Assembly (NCBI GenBank): GCA_024734495.1
Contig: JALMQS010000153.1
Span: 9,635,294-9,699,293 of the forward strand
Length of the DNA stretch: 64,000 nucleotides
Source of the DNA: Forficula auricularia
Taxonomy: Eukaryota > Arthropoda > Insecta > Dermaptera > Forficulidae
Direction: 5' to 3'
Positions 10,270 through 22,000 of the stretch are shown here, in pieces (the stretch's first letter is position 1; every line of letters begins with the position of its first letter). The notes beneath the pieces were generated by a model. The model did no database searches. It saw only the letters and a list, made by a program, of their open reading frames with translations, and was not told the DNA's origin. The position numbers and the translations under genes are program-made.

Positions 10270-12922
10270 AAAAATAGGGCAAAGGGTAAAGAATTATCTA
10301 CAGGTAAGCGAAAGGATTGTTATGATTACAGTGGATTCGAAACCGAAAGATACTGTGATAATCCAGGTATACATGCCTACTACATCATATAAGGACCAAG
10401 ATATAGAAGAAATGTACGAACAAATTGAAAACCTGATGAAGCACGTTAAAGGGGATGAAAATTTAATAATTATGGGGGATTGGAATGCAAGAGTAGGAAA
10501 AGGCAAAGAAGGAAAAGTGGTGGGCGAACACGGTCTAGGAAATAGGAATGAAAGGGGCGAAAGATTAATTGAATTTTGCAGTAAGCACAGTCTAGTAGTA
10601 GCAAACACACTCTTCCAACACCATCCAAGAAGGATCTACACGTGGAAAATGCCGTTAGACAAGGGGAGATTTCAAATAGATTACATATTAGTCAAACAAA
10701 GATTCAGAAATCAATTAAAGGACTGTAAAAGCTATCCTGGGGCTGATATATCTAGTGATCACAATCTAATTGCGATGAAATGCCAACTAAAATTTAAAAA
10801 ACTAATAAAAAAGGGGCGGTCGCGAAAAAACTGGGATATATCTAAATTAAAAAATAAGGAAACCCAAAAACTCTTCGAAAACGTAATGAATAAGAAACTG
10901 GAAGAAAAAACACCCACAAATAATAAAGAAGATGAAATCGAACAAGAATGGAATGATATGAAATCAAGCCTGACCGAAACAGCCAACGAAGTCCTTCAAT
11001 CAAAGAAAAACGAAATTAAAAAGCCATGGGTAACAGACGAAATACTGCAACTGATTGACGAACGAAGAAAATTTAAGAACAGAAAAGACGAAGAAGGGAA
11101 AGAAACATATAAAAAATTAAGATGGAAAGTTATAAGAGAATGTAGAAAAGCAAAAGAAAAAATGATTCAAGAAAAATGTAAAGAAGTCAACGAAAATCTA
11201 GTATTGGGAAAAGTTGATGTAGCCTATAGGGCAATAAAAAGAAATTTTCAAGAAGACAAGCCAAAAAGCAAGAACATAAGAGATAAAGGAGGCCACATTA
11301 TTCTAAACGAAAACGAACAGGCAAATAGATGGAAGGAACACCTAGAAGAACTCTATGGAGAAGAAAAAACAATGAACCCAATAGAAGAAGAAGAATCTGT
11401 GGACGAAAACGAATTAGGAGACCCCATACTCAGGTCAGAATTCGAGACAGCTTTGAAGGAACTAAAAAATAATAGAGCACCCGGAATAGACAATATACAA
11501 GCTGAAATCCTAAAGAACTCTGGAGAAAAGGCACGTGACAAACTTTTTGAACTAATTAGCAAAATCTATAAATTGGGAATCATCCCAAAAGATTTCGAAA
11601 AGAACAAAATAGTCACACTTCCCAAAAAGACAGGCGCGGATAAATGTGAAAATTTCAGGACCATTAGTCTAACCTCACATGCCTCCAAAATCCTAACCAA
11701 AATAATCCAAAGAAGAATAGAACAAAGAGTTGAAGAAAATCTGGGGGAAGACCAGTTCGGCTTTAGAAGAAACAGAGGCACCCGAGAAGCAATTCTCTCT
11801 CTTAGACTAATAATAGAAAGGGCTTTTATCAGGGAAGAATCTGTCTACATCGGATTCATAGACCTAGAAAAAGCATTCGATAACGTCAATTGGGAAATTA
11901 TGTTTAAAATATTAAAACAGGCGGGAATAAAATTCAGAGAGAGAAGACTAATCTACAATCTATATCAAAACCAGACGGCAATTATAAATATTGGTGATGA
12001 ACAAAGAGAAGCCAAAATAAAAAAAGGTGTAAGACAAGGATGTGTGCTGTCACCCATGATTTTCAACTTATACATAGAAGAAGCGATTAAAGAATTCAAA
12101 GACAAAATTGATACAGGTATAGAAATCCAAGGTCAAAAGATCGCTATGTTAAGATTTGCCGATGACATTGCCCTTCTAGGAAGCAATAAAAAAGAATTAG
12201 AGGACGCCTTGAATGGAATTAACCAAATCCTAATAGAAGAAATCAAAATGAAAATAAACAAGAATAAAACCAAGGTCCTAGTATGTACAAAAAAAGAACA
12301 AACGAGACAGGAATGCATCAAAATTAACCAAGAAAACCTAGAAGGAGTTAAGGAATTCCGCTACCTAGGAAGTAAAATAACATGGGATGGGAGGAGCAAA
12401 AACGAAATTAAATCAAGAATTGCCCAAGCAAAAATGGGGTTTAATTCAAAACAAAAACTACTATGCTCCTCCTCAATCAGCTTAGCAAACAGGAAGTTGC
12501 TATTGAAGACATATGTATGGAGCATAGCCATGTACGGGTGTGAAACCTGGACAATTGGAAAAGCGGAGAGAAAGAGATTGGAGGCTTTCGAAATGTGGTG
12601 CTACAGAAGAATGATGAATATCAAATGGATGGATAAAATTACAAATGAAGAAGTTCTTGGAAGAATCGGAGAAAGAAGAACCTTGTGGAAGAGTCTGAAG
12701 AAGAGAAGAGGTCAGATGATGGGGCACACACTGAGACATGGGGGACTGCTTAGGGATATCTTGGAGGGGGAGGTGGGAAAGAAAAGGGGAAGGGGAAGAC
12801 CCAGATTAGAATATTTCAACCAAATAATTGGGGATATGGGATGCCAGACATTTAGAGAGGTTAAACAGCTGGCGGGGGACAGAGTCGAGTGGAGACGGAT
12901 TGTTGCATCAAACCAGTCTTAG
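10250..12922 (+). CDS. RTE endonuclease/reverse transcriptase polyprotein (890 aa)
   Basis: Remainder of the LINE polyprotein, open for 890 codons. Endonuclease motifs follow: QVYMPT (about residue 38), GDWNARVG (catalytic Asp about 77) and SDHNL (Asp/His about 170). Reverse transcriptase motifs then appear in order: FRTISLTSHASK (finger), QFGFRRNRGT, DLEKAFD (motif A, Asp about 538), RQGCVLSPMIFNLY (motif B) and FADDIALL (motif C, about 636). The basic C-terminal tail (GRGRPR...W) is usual in RTE elements. All catalytic residues are present and there is no internal stop, so the copy is young. The enzyme would copy its own RNA at nicked chromosomal DNA. It cannot be autonomous here because of the frameshift near 10250. 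The listed Met at 10250 is an artefact of that break. Confidence 0.9.
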   Translation: MGIIMNKKIGQRVKNYLQVSERIVMITVDSKPKDTVIIQVYMPTTSYKDQDIEEMYEQIENLMKHVKGDENLIIMGDWNARVGKGKEGKVVGEHGLGNRNERGERLIEFCSKHSLVVANTLFQHHPRRIYTWKMPLDKGRFQIDYILVKQRFRNQLKDCKSYPGADISSDHNLIAMKCQLKFKKLIKKGRSRKNWDISKLKNKETQKLFENVMNKKLEEKTPTNNKEDEIEQEWNDMKSSLTETANEVLQSKKNEIKKPWVTDEILQLIDERRKFKNRKDEEGKETYKKLRWKVIRECRKAKEKMIQEKCKEVNENLVLGKVDVAYRAIKRNFQEDKPKSKNIRDKGGHIILNENEQANRWKEHLEELYGEEKTMNPIEEEESVDENELGDPILRSEFETALKELKNNRAPGIDNIQAEILKNSGEKARDKLFELISKIYKLGIIPKDFEKNKIVTLPKKTGADKCENFRTISLTSHASKILTKIIQRRIEQRVEENLGEDQFGFRRNRGTREAILSLRLIIERAFIREESVYIGFIDLEKAFDNVNWEIMFKILKQAGIKFRERRLIYNLYQNQTAIINIGDEQREAKIKKGVRQGCVLSPMIFNLYIEEAIKEFKDKIDTGIEIQGQKIAMLRFADDIALLGSNKKELEDALNGINQILIEEIKMKINKNKTKVLVCTKKEQTRQECIKINQENLEGVKEFRYLGSKITWDGRSKNEIKSRIAQAKMGFNSKQKLLCSSSISLANRKLLLKTYVWSIAMYGCETWTIGKAERKRLEAFEMWCYRRMMNIKWMDKITNEEVLGRIGERRTLWKSLKKRRGQMMGHTLRHGGLLRDILEGEVGKKRGRGRPRLEYFNQIIGDMGCQTFREVKQLAGDRVEWRRIVASNQS

Positions 12923-12948
12923 GACTGTATACTCAATGATGATGATGA

Positions 12949-13489
12949 TTACTAAAAACTTTATTTAACCTTTTTTGTGGTCCCCAAGGTACTTAATTAG
13001 GATATTAAATTTCATCAAAATTGGTTAAGCCATTTTCAAGATATTTAGAAAAAACTAAAAAAGTACTGAAATAAAGTACTAATGTTTGTGGGCCGATATG
13101 TACCAAAAACTAATCAGCGCTTCATTTTGTTAAACTAATGGTAGGTTTTCAATTTCATTTCAATCGGTGTAACGGTGTGGAAAAAATCGTGGGCCAAAAA
13201 AACGATAACATACATCCATCCATACATACATCCATCCATACATCCATCCATACATCCATCCGCACGCACTAAATGAAAAAATCGCACTTTTTAGCCTCTC
13301 GACGAGACCCCTTGTAATTTTTGGCAAAACCGTCACGTGCTAAAATTCAACCTAATTGAATACTACAATTTGTGACTTTAATTGAGTCCATGGGTTCCGT
13401 AGTCTTTACCTGAGGACCCTTTGAAGCCACGCTTGCCCCGAGAGCGATTACAATACTTTACCCATGCTTTTTATTGGATAAAGTAAAAA
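12949..13489 (+). repeat. Foldback-family copy D, right part
   Basis: Continues copy D after the insertion: ACTAAAAACTTTATT block, AGTAC block, CATCCATACATCC microsatellite (about 13210-13265), conserved right end with GGATAAAGTAAAAA at about 13489. Confidence 0.8.
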
Positions 13490-13724
13490 CTTGGCTAAGA
13501 GAACGAACTACACTCTCTCACTCAGACTTGATCGGACTGTCTTGGGCGTGTTTGGACACAGCCCCAGCATGAAATTTCGGGCGTGGGGCCCAAAATCTTA
13601 AGGGGGGGCTATGTATCTGGATTCCCAAAAGCATTAATAGGGTTCTTTTCAAAGACCTATCAAACCCTAAAATCAACTAGACTGATCAACAAAAACTGAA
13701 CCCGAAATTTTTTTTAAAATAAAT
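13490..13724. other. Short unassigned spacer
   Basis: No gene recognised. Its right end includes TAAAATAAAT (13715-13724), the left target duplication of the adjoining SINE. Confidence 0.4.
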
Positions 13725-13896
13725 TAAGGGGGGTTGGGTAGGCTAGGTGGTAGCGTGTCAGCCTGCTAACCAAGTGAACCCGGGTTCGAATCCGACTCGA
13801 GGCATCCGGCTAAAACCTGACCCCCCCCCCCCCCGGGGGGTATAGACAAATTTAATAAACAATAATTAGTATCGTAAATTGGCATAAAAAAATAGA
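13725..13896 (+). mobile_element. tRNA-derived SINE
   Basis: The tRNA-like head has an A box (TAGGCTAGGTGG) and a B box (GGGTTCGAATCC), the internal RNA polymerase III promoter. A C/G-run, a short body (GACAAATTTA..., ATCGTAA) and an A-rich tail follow. It is flanked by a TAAAATAAAT direct repeat (13715-13724 and 13897-13906). A second member of the family lies at 43841-44021. It is non-coding and depends on a LINE for movement. Confidence 0.85.
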
Positions 13897-13906
13897 TAAA
13901 ATAAAT

Positions 13907-14970
13907 AGTGAAATTTTTACTTTACCATATTATATCATCAAGTATTGATTTTTTTCCGAAATATCTCAAAAATATTTTGATTAAAAAAATTGAGTGAAAC
14001 CATGGCATTTTTAGAAAAAAGCTCTAATAAATGAACATCGAAAAAATTATATTTTTTGAGATAATAATTGTTTTTTCAAAATGTCTGTTTGTCTGTTATT
14101 CTGTGGGTACGTGCGTTACCAAATGTTTGTGGACGAGCTATTTTCTTTTAAAAAGAATATTCTAGAAATTCTGAAATGATTTATTTTTTGCTGGTCAGTA
14201 TAGAGCGCCAATGTATATTTTGTTGCGTTCGGAAGGTAACCAAGTGTTAAATCTGCCAATGGAAATAAAACAGAACAACTTGTACGTCGTTGTTGTCGTT
14301 GAGGTCGTGGTCGAAGCCGGCATTTTATTTGACCTCTGTCCCGGTGTGTGGCTAGCGTCTATTCCAATTTGATTTATTAGATTGACCTTCTTGAACACGT
14401 TTATGGCCAACGCCGATGGGAAGTTCAAGGCGATTTGGAGAACAACCAAACAACAGATGATGACATCATCAAAACACCTTCTTCATTCGTCTTCGCATTT
14501 ATTTATTTAGAAAAAATTTATTCCACTTACCTAGAATTAATTTAGAATTAATTTTCTCAAAGCACGAGAATTGAATTTTAATTTTAGGTGACAAAATATA
14601 ACTGGGCAGTTCCTAAGAATTATTTATTTTACAAAATTAAGCTTTAGATTCTTAAAGTGATTAGAGAAGGCAGATTGACTCGTATAGGGTACAAATCGAT
14701 CAAGAGGTGTAGGTCTTATATTGGTAGTTATATTTTTTGCCCCCCCACCCCCACCAATGTTTATCCCCGAAATAATTAATAAGTATAGATAGTTAGTCTG
14801 TGGGTTACCAAATTTTGTGGAGAGCTAGCTCAAAAACTAGTGTGAATATCAAAACCATATTTCATACGTAGTTTTGGTGCATTGAGATTAATAGCTGATT
14901 AGATATTGGTGCATATCAACTCAAAATTAAGGGGGGGGATTAAAATTTAAAATTATAATATTTTCAAACT
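13907..14970. other. Dispersed repeat DNA, no confident gene
   Basis: 13920-14190 and 14790-14960 are related to 1075-1460 (minus strand). The minus-strand open frame 14195-14449 (84 aa, with a Thr-rich run) has no recognisable domain and is not annotated as a gene. Confidence 0.45.
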
Positions 14971-17018
14971 AAATAAACTGCAACGGATCGTTGCTAAACT
15001 TTATCCAAATTCATTTGAAATATTAATATGTTTGTTCCTTTATTATTAATCAGATATCACTTGCAATTTGTAGTTCATATTGACATTAATTCAAAAATAA
15101 TTCTCATTTAATAGTTGAGGAATAACCATTCTACATTTGATTTTTGACATTTCGGTTATTATTGGTAACCCTTGCTGAAGACATGGAGGAATCGACTTAA
15201 AATCAAAAATAGCCATCGATTCTCATCTAATACTTGAGGAATAACAATTCTACATTAGGTTTTTGACGTTTCGATTATTATTGGTAACCATTGCTGAAGA
15301 CATGGAGGAATCGACTTAAAATCAAAAATAACGATCGATTATCATCTAATACTAGAGGAATAACCTTATTGCATTCCATTTTTGATGTTTTGACTATTAA
15401 TGGCAACCTCTACTGAAAACGTGGAAGAATAGACTTAAAATCAAAAAGACTAAATTCTTTTATGGCAAACAACTCAAGCTTGAGTTGTTTACCAAAAAAG
15501 ATTTTAGTCTTTTTGATTTTAAGTCTATTCTTCCACGTTTTCAGTAGAGGTTGCCATTAATAGTCAAAACATCAAAAATGGAATGCAATAAGGTTATTCC
15601 TCTAGTATTAGATAAGAATCGATCGTTATTTTTGATTTTAAGTCGATTCCTCCATGTCTTCAGCAATGGTTACCAATAATAATCGAAACGTCAAAAACCT
15701 AATGTAGAATTGTTATTCCTCAAGTATTAGATGAGAATCGATGGCTATTTTTGATTTTAAGTCGATTTCTCCATGTCTTCAGCAATGGTTACCAATAAAA
15801 ACCGAAACGTCAAAAATCCAATATAGAATGGTTATTCCTCAAGTACTAGATGAGAATCAATCGCTATTTTTGGTTTAAAGTCGATACCTCTATGTCTTCA
15901 GCAATGGTTACCAATAAAAACCGAAACGTCAAAAATCCAATATAGAATGGTTATTCCTCAAGTATTTGATGAGACTCAATCGCTATTTTTGGTTTAAAGT
16001 CGATTCCTCTATGTCTTCAGAAATGGTGACCAATAAAAACCGAAACGTCAAAAATCCAATATAGAATGGTTATTCCTCAAGTACTAGATGAGAATCAATC
16101 GCTATTTTTGGTTTAAAGTCTATTCCTCTATGTCTTCAGCAATGGTCACCAATAAAAACCGAAACGTCAAAAATCCAATATAGAATGGTTATTCCTCAAG
16201 TATTTGATGAGAATCAATCGCTATTTTTGGTTTAAAGTCGATTCCTCTATGTCTTCTGCAAAGGTAAGGGATAAGAAAACAACGCAGTTGCTATGGTTAC
16301 TTATAAAATTTCCTCCCAAATTTTTAGCATTTCACAGAGAGAAGCCTATCCATTCTTATTTAAGCAAGGCTAAATGAGCTATATTAAAAGGTTCAAATGA
16401 ATAAATTTTAAAGAATTTAAAAAATTAAAAAAATACTCTCTTACTCTAGAGTAAAGTACTTTAAAATATAATTTTACTAAAAACTTTATTTATCCTTTTT
16501 TGTGGTCCCCAAGGTACTTAATTAGGATATTAAATTTCATCAAAATTGGTTAAGTCATTTTCAAGATATTTAGAAAAAACTAAAAAAGTACTGAAATAAA
16601 GTACTAATGTTTGTGGGTCGATATGTACCAAAAACTAATCAGCGCTTCATTTTGTTCAAAGAATGCTAGGTTTTCAATTTCATTTCAATCGGTGCAACGG
16701 TGTGGAAAAAATCGTGGGCCAAAAAAACGATAACATCCATCCATACATCCATCCATCCATCCATACATCCATCCATCCATCCATCCATCCGCACTCACTA
16801 AATGAAAAAATGGCACTTTTTGGCCTCTCGACGAGACCCCATGTAATTTTTGGCAAAACCGTGACGTGCTAAAATTCAACCTAATTGAATACTACAATTT
16901 GTGACTTTAATTGAGTCCATGGGTTCCGTAGTCTTTACCTGAGGACCCTTTGAAGCCACGCTTGCCCCGAGAGCGATTGCAATACTTTACCCATGCTTTG
17001 CATTGGATAAAGTAAAAA
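14971..17018 (+). repeat. Foldback-family copy E, best-preserved type copy
   Basis: Left terminus AAATAAACTGCAACGG (14971). About 380 bp of degenerate repeat units lead to the centre AACTCAAGCTTGAGTT (15471-15486) and then invert almost exactly for about 380 bp. Further direct units of about 119 bp follow to 16258, then a unique block (16260-16440), an AGTAC-rich block, a CATCCATC microsatellite (about 16736-16790) and the right end GGATAAAGTAAAAA. ACTTTATCC near the left end is the inverse of GGATAAAGT at the right end. No protein is encoded. It is best described as a non-autonomous foldback element; its superfamily is not recognised. Confidence 0.8.
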
Positions 17019-17598
17019 TTAAAAAAATACTATATTATCATAGAGTAAAGTACTTTAAAATATAAATTTACTAAAAACTTCATTTAACCTTTTTTGTGGT
17101 CCCCAATGTACTTGATTAGGATATTAAATTTCATCAAAATTGGTTAAGTCATTTTCAAGATATTTAGAAAAAACTAAAAAAGTACTGAAATAAAGTACTA
17201 ATGTTTGTGGACCGATATGTACCAAAAACTAATCAGCGCTGCATTTTGTTAAAATACTGGTAGGTTTTCAATTTCAATTCAATCGGTGCAACGGTGTGGA
17301 AAAATTCGTGGACGAAAAAAACGATAACACACACACATCCATCCATCCATCCATCCATCCATCCATCCTCACGCACTTCCAAAAAAAATGGCACTTTTTG
17401 GCCTCTCGACGAGATTCCAGATAATTTTTGGCAAAACTGTCACGTGCTAAAATTCAATCTCATTGAATACTTCAATTTGTGACCTCAATTGAGTCCATGG
17501 GTTCCGTAGTCTTTACCTGAGGACCCTTTGAAGTCGCGCTTGCCGCGCGACCGATTGCAATACTTTCTCCCATGCCTCGCATTGGATAAAGTAAAAAT
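17019..17598 (+). repeat. Foldback family, extra right half (copy F)
   Basis: A second right half follows copy E directly and repeats the TAGAGTAAAGTACTTT block, the AGTAC block, a CCATCCATCC microsatellite (17337-17369) and the right terminus (17598). It lacks a left half. Likely origins are unequal exchange or template switching within the family. Confidence 0.75.
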
Positions 17599-18124
17599 TA
17601 AAAAATTCCCACATCACCAAAATTCACAGAGATCGAACCGACTCTTAACAAAAATTTTACTTTTTCCCACTAATTTCATTAAATTTTCACCTTTCTTTTT
17701 ATTTTAAAAAATAGTATGTTTTTCAAAGTTGATTATTATAAGTGATATAATTGTATATACTTGAATAATCACTCTATTGACACGAATAAACTTCAACTCG
17801 AATGACATTTTTTTTATTTATTATACAAAAAAGGAAGAAAGGTCAATATCAAACTACAAAATTGTTAAATTTCTTTTCTTTAAATATCGTTGTTTAAATG
17901 TAGACTATTAAATAAAAGTTAAACATGATATAATTAAATGTAAAATTTATGTAAGCTTTCTATCCGTTTACTCGGTTTTCATTTAAGCACTATTTTTGTG
18001 AGACCATTATTCGCATAAATATAATAGAGTTTACTGTGCTAATTATTTATTTGCTACCAAAAGTTTTCAATGTCTTAATTTTCATTCTAATATTTAATCA
18101 ATATTTAAGATAATTCTAATGATA
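17599..18124. other. AT-rich DNA, nothing recognised
   Basis: No coding potential or known repeat seen. Confidence 0.4.
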
Positions 18125-18350
18125 AATTCTTCAAGTGCCATACTCGATTCCGAGGGTCGACGATTACTGTGGAAAGTATCCTCTCTATTGAAATATTCCT
18201 GAGGAAATTTTTCACATAGGTGGTTTCCCATTGCCTTCCTCCAAAGAGACCATATTATAGCTGGTTATATTTTTGCAACGAATCGGGCTTGAACTCGCGC
18301 TAGCTTGATTAGAAGACATGTTCTATAACCATTCGGCCAACCTAACTCCC
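18125..18350 (-). mobile_element. tRNA-derived SINE, second family
   Basis: Read on the minus strand from about 18350: a tRNA-like head with A-box-like TTGGCCGAATGG and B-box-like GAGTTCAAGCCCG, then GGAAGGCAATGGGAAACCA (about 18222-18241). The latter also occurs, with one substitution, in the 5' region of the RTE element at 9892-9912. Boundaries are uncertain and no clear target duplication was found. It differs from the 13725/43841 family. Confidence 0.65.
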
Positions 18351-18969
18351 TAATCATAAATTGATTTCACTAATTTGGGGATTAGCATATTGACTAAAAT
18401 TTTGATAAAAGATTTGACCAAATCTCTGTTAAGTATCTATTTTTCTTTTTTTTTTCTTTTTAAATTTTGCTTCACACAATTAAAAACAAAGCCTTCGAAG
18501 CTCTAGACTAAAATAAATAAAAATATTTATATTAAGTACTAAATACAATACTTAATTTATTACTTTTGGATACAATAACTTCTTTTTCATTAACAAATTA
18601 AATAATTATCTCTATAGCTACCTACAGTCAATATATCTAGCTCAAAAAGAAGGGAAATTCTAAATATAGATATTATGTGAATATAATGTGAAAGTATAAA
18701 TTAAAAAATATAAATATGTTCATTAAAATGATTCGACGAGAGATATTTTCACTGACAAAACCGGTAGAAGCCTCGTTATAGAATCAGTTTTTTTTTTGAC
18801 AGCTTCGGATCGTTCCCCGGAAGAAGGAATTCTTGTAGATAAGTAATTCCAGTTTCTTTAATTTCTCTTGGCTGTAAAACTTGAATATTGATTGATATAT
18901 TAGATAATTTACGTTAAAAAAATGACCCCATTATTTTTTAAAACATTTAAATTAATTTATAATTTTCAG
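18351..18969. other. DNA upstream of the first visible exon of gene A
   Basis: AT-rich, probably intron of gene A. No exon encoding the P450 C-helix (W-x-x-x-R) was found here or in the non-repeat parts of 1-18000. Confidence 0.45.
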
Positions 18970-19039
18970 AAACGTCTATGGGAACTTCAGTGAAGGCGCA
19001 AACTTCTGAAATAAATCCTTACGTAGAGTCTACTTTAAG
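18970..19039 (+). CDS. CYP4: CYP4 gene A, first visible exon (TSMG exon)
   Basis: Acceptor TTTTCAG, donor AG|GTAAAT. Encodes [10 protein letters not shown]...ESTL, the CYP4-typical segment. Phase in: one base carried from an unseen upstream exon. Its counterpart in gene B (53175-53247) is one codon longer and has the same phases. Confidence 0.9.
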
Positions 19040-22000
19040 GTAAATAATTTACTCTCATTAAATATAGGTATATACCAGTAGCAGGTGGTGACATTTCACC
19101 CAGAGGATACTGTCCAAAATATAACTCTGCAATTTTTAAAATTTTATTTCATTTTTCGTTTAAACATGACGAATTTCGAAACAAACTAAAGAGAGAAGAG
19201 TTTTGAATTGGTTGAATTAAATAAAATTACGATAGGACACCGATTATTTACAGCATAGGATATGCCTAGTCTTTTGAAATAAGTACAGTGTAAGTTTCAA
19301 GGCCCAAGGTATGTCTGCTGAAAAAAAGAAACCCTATCGACAATACATAAAGGGAACCCTACCATACAGCTTTCCAAGATTCTCACGCGTATCACCCGAT
19401 TAGAATCATATGTCTTGTACTTCTAAATGAAAGACTTTTGTAATTGTCTTTCGACAAATATAGAAATCACATACACTCACTTTTTTGTAAAATCCATCGA
19501 TAAACGCAGAATTTTTCAAATTTAACTTCAGATTTTTGTAACGTGGAATGAAAATACTCTTGACGTTTTTAAATTTTAGGGATGCACTGCATCCACAGCA
19601 TCCACGGACAGCACGCCATTGGTAGGTATATACCTATATTTATATAAATTTAATGATATTGTTCCTGTTCGTCTCCTAGTTCTTTAGAAAGACGTGATTA
19701 ATTCCACTCATTTGGGTGTTGACCTTCATCTAGCTAACTCGCACTAGTCAGGCATCCTTTAATTAAATGTCACCGCTAAAAATTAACTTCCAGGAGCGGA
19801 TTTCGATCACGGATTAATGATAGTAGAGTTAGGGACCTGAGTATCATTTTGAAAATTATTATATTCATAGGTTACGTCATGAATCACATTTAGACTTGTA
19901 AATATATAACATAAATTTTTAAGATTGCGTACAAGCGTAAAACAAACCCTATTGGAATATTGTTTGTCTGTCCGAGGATGACATCTTGTGGAATAAAGAA
20001 GACATATATTTGAAAATTCCAAGTAGAATTTTTTAAAGTACCTTAAATTAAAAATATTTTTTTCTAGGAGGGCTGTGTTTCAATGTAATTAGAACATTTA
20101 ATATAATAAAAATAGATTTCAAAATTTAATTTACTTTAAAATGATGATGTCCTGAGGCGACAAAGTTAAAGTTTTAAAGAATTTTTTAAAAATTCTTCTT
20201 TGCATGGTATTGTCAAGAGGGAAGATTTGGGGTACCTATAATATGAGATTAATTTCTAAATGAAAATAAATCCTAGATTTTTGAATTAACTTTTCCGCAA
20301 TTAAAAAATAGCTTAGATATATATTTGTTGAGAAATTTTGTCAATTTAAATTTCATAATTTGTTGATTACTAAAAACAAGACCAGGGCAAATTTTTATCA
20401 CTGGGAAAAGGTTCTGAAGAAAATATTTGTCAATGATTAAAATTTTAACTCTCTATTCTTTTTACATCAATAAAAATTCAATTAGTTTATTTCATTGTTT
20501 TAATTTTGTTATGGGAGAATGGTGTAGGTTCTTGGGGTAACATATTATTAAATAATGTAAAGAAAATTTTTTTTTTTGGAACTTTTTAAAAAAATTTTAA
20601 ATATAAAATACTAGATAGGTTTCACATAAATAAAAGTTCAGGTGCTTGTTTATCATGACTCAATATATGTTTTGGGGTATAAGCCCATGTTCAGGAGTTC
20701 ACAAAGGACACTGTATGCAAATATACAAAAATATTTTAGAAGTAAATTTCTAAATTTTAACAATAAGGGAAGGGTTAAAGTACAAAGAAGATTTTTGTTT
20801 ATTTAAATTTAAGATTAAGGAAGGTTGATTGAAGCTTGGGAAGTATCTGGAACTTTTTAAATAAAAATGAATGAGAGGTATGTGAAGGTGCTATTGTTTG
20901 GATATATACATGTCTATAATTAATTGTTTCTTAATGTCAAGCTGGTTATTTAGAATATTTTTATTATTTGTGATGGCTATTTTAATGATGATTCTAGTAA
21001 ATCTAAACGTTGTTCCTTTAATTCAAAATGTAATGGTGTGAGGTTGTTTGGGGAGGCGGAATGATTAGTTTCATGGAGGTGATCTGCAAAGGCCGAAGTA
21101 GAGACAAAATTGGATAAATCAGATTCCTTGGAACGCGTTTCAAAGGACCTGTGAACTTCTGAAGATGGACTTACACCCCGAAATATATATAGAGTCGTGC
21201 TAAACAGGCATCTGATCTTTTATTTATGTGAAATCTACCTAGTATTTTATATTAAAAATTTTTTTTTCAAAAAAAAAAATTTCTTTACTTTATTGTTTTA
21301 ATGTTGATTTATTTTAAATCTTAAATAATTTTCTAGTTTGTTTTTTTATAATTTGTGATGGTGTCAGCGAAAAGGGTCCTTATCTTCACCTGGTTGAAAT
21401 CAAGCTAATGACATTTCCTGTTTCTAGAGAAACAACTGAAGAAACCGCTTTTTATTCCGCTTAAACATTCCAAAAATTGACTCAGTTATGAATTTTGGAA
21501 TATTTAGAAGTAAAAAACGTAGTTTTGAGTTTCAATTTTGTCAATTTTTAAGCAGACAAAAATAGTGCATTTCTTCAATTTTTACCCTCGTTATTATTCT
21601 ATTCCAAATAAAAATTTGCTGCTTAATTCAAATATGTAGTCAAAAATTACAGCCACATTTAACTCACATTTTTGCCATTCTTGAAAAAACAGATAGGTGA
21701 AGATAAGGGCCCTTTTTTTTACCTGAGAAAATCACATTTTCTAGTTCATTAATATTTGTTGTTTGTATTATTTTTCAATTTCTAGAATGAGCTCATTATT
21801 TCAAAAACGGCAAATTTCATTTTGGCTTCATAAGCCGTTTGTCTTCTCATTAAGTTCTACAGGTCGGGAACAAAATAAAGTACTTCAAATACTTCATGGT
21901 TTTACAGAGAAGGTAAAAATTGGTGTTCTTTCAATGAATAATTTTAAAATGACTTTAATGCATTTTTCTGAATCTCATTTGATTAGGTTATAAAAGAACG

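Larger units (their letters stand above)
9655..12948 (+). mobile_element. RTE-clade non-LTR retrotransposon, nearly intact
   Basis: 5' region (about 9655-9940), endonuclease plus reverse transcriptase frame, short 3' end and a (TGA)n tail (12937-12948). Simple-repeat tails of this sort are typical of RTE elements. The 5' region aligns by eye with that of the minus-strand element ending at 48718 (shared GACGCTATTAG and CGAGGGCTAGG). Insertion into foldback copy D is shown by the continuity of copy D across 8755/12949, with a possible TTA target duplication. One frameshift near 10250 separates the endonuclease start from the rest. Confidence 0.85.

Noticed and set aside
13738..13805. tRNA-like sequence with A and B boxes
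   Set aside because: It continues into a SINE body with A-rich tail and target duplications, so it is not a tRNA gene; the same applies to 43850-43930 and the minus strand at 18290-18350.
14195..14449. 84-aa minus-strand frame with a Thr-rich run
   Set aside because: No domain, no splice partner, and flanked by dispersed repeat DNA.
17599..18969. Search for the missing C-helix and earlier exons of CYP4 gene A
   Set aside because: No frame with the W-x-x-x-R or LH-x-WLG motifs was found here or in the other non-repeat stretches to the left, so no exon was invented.
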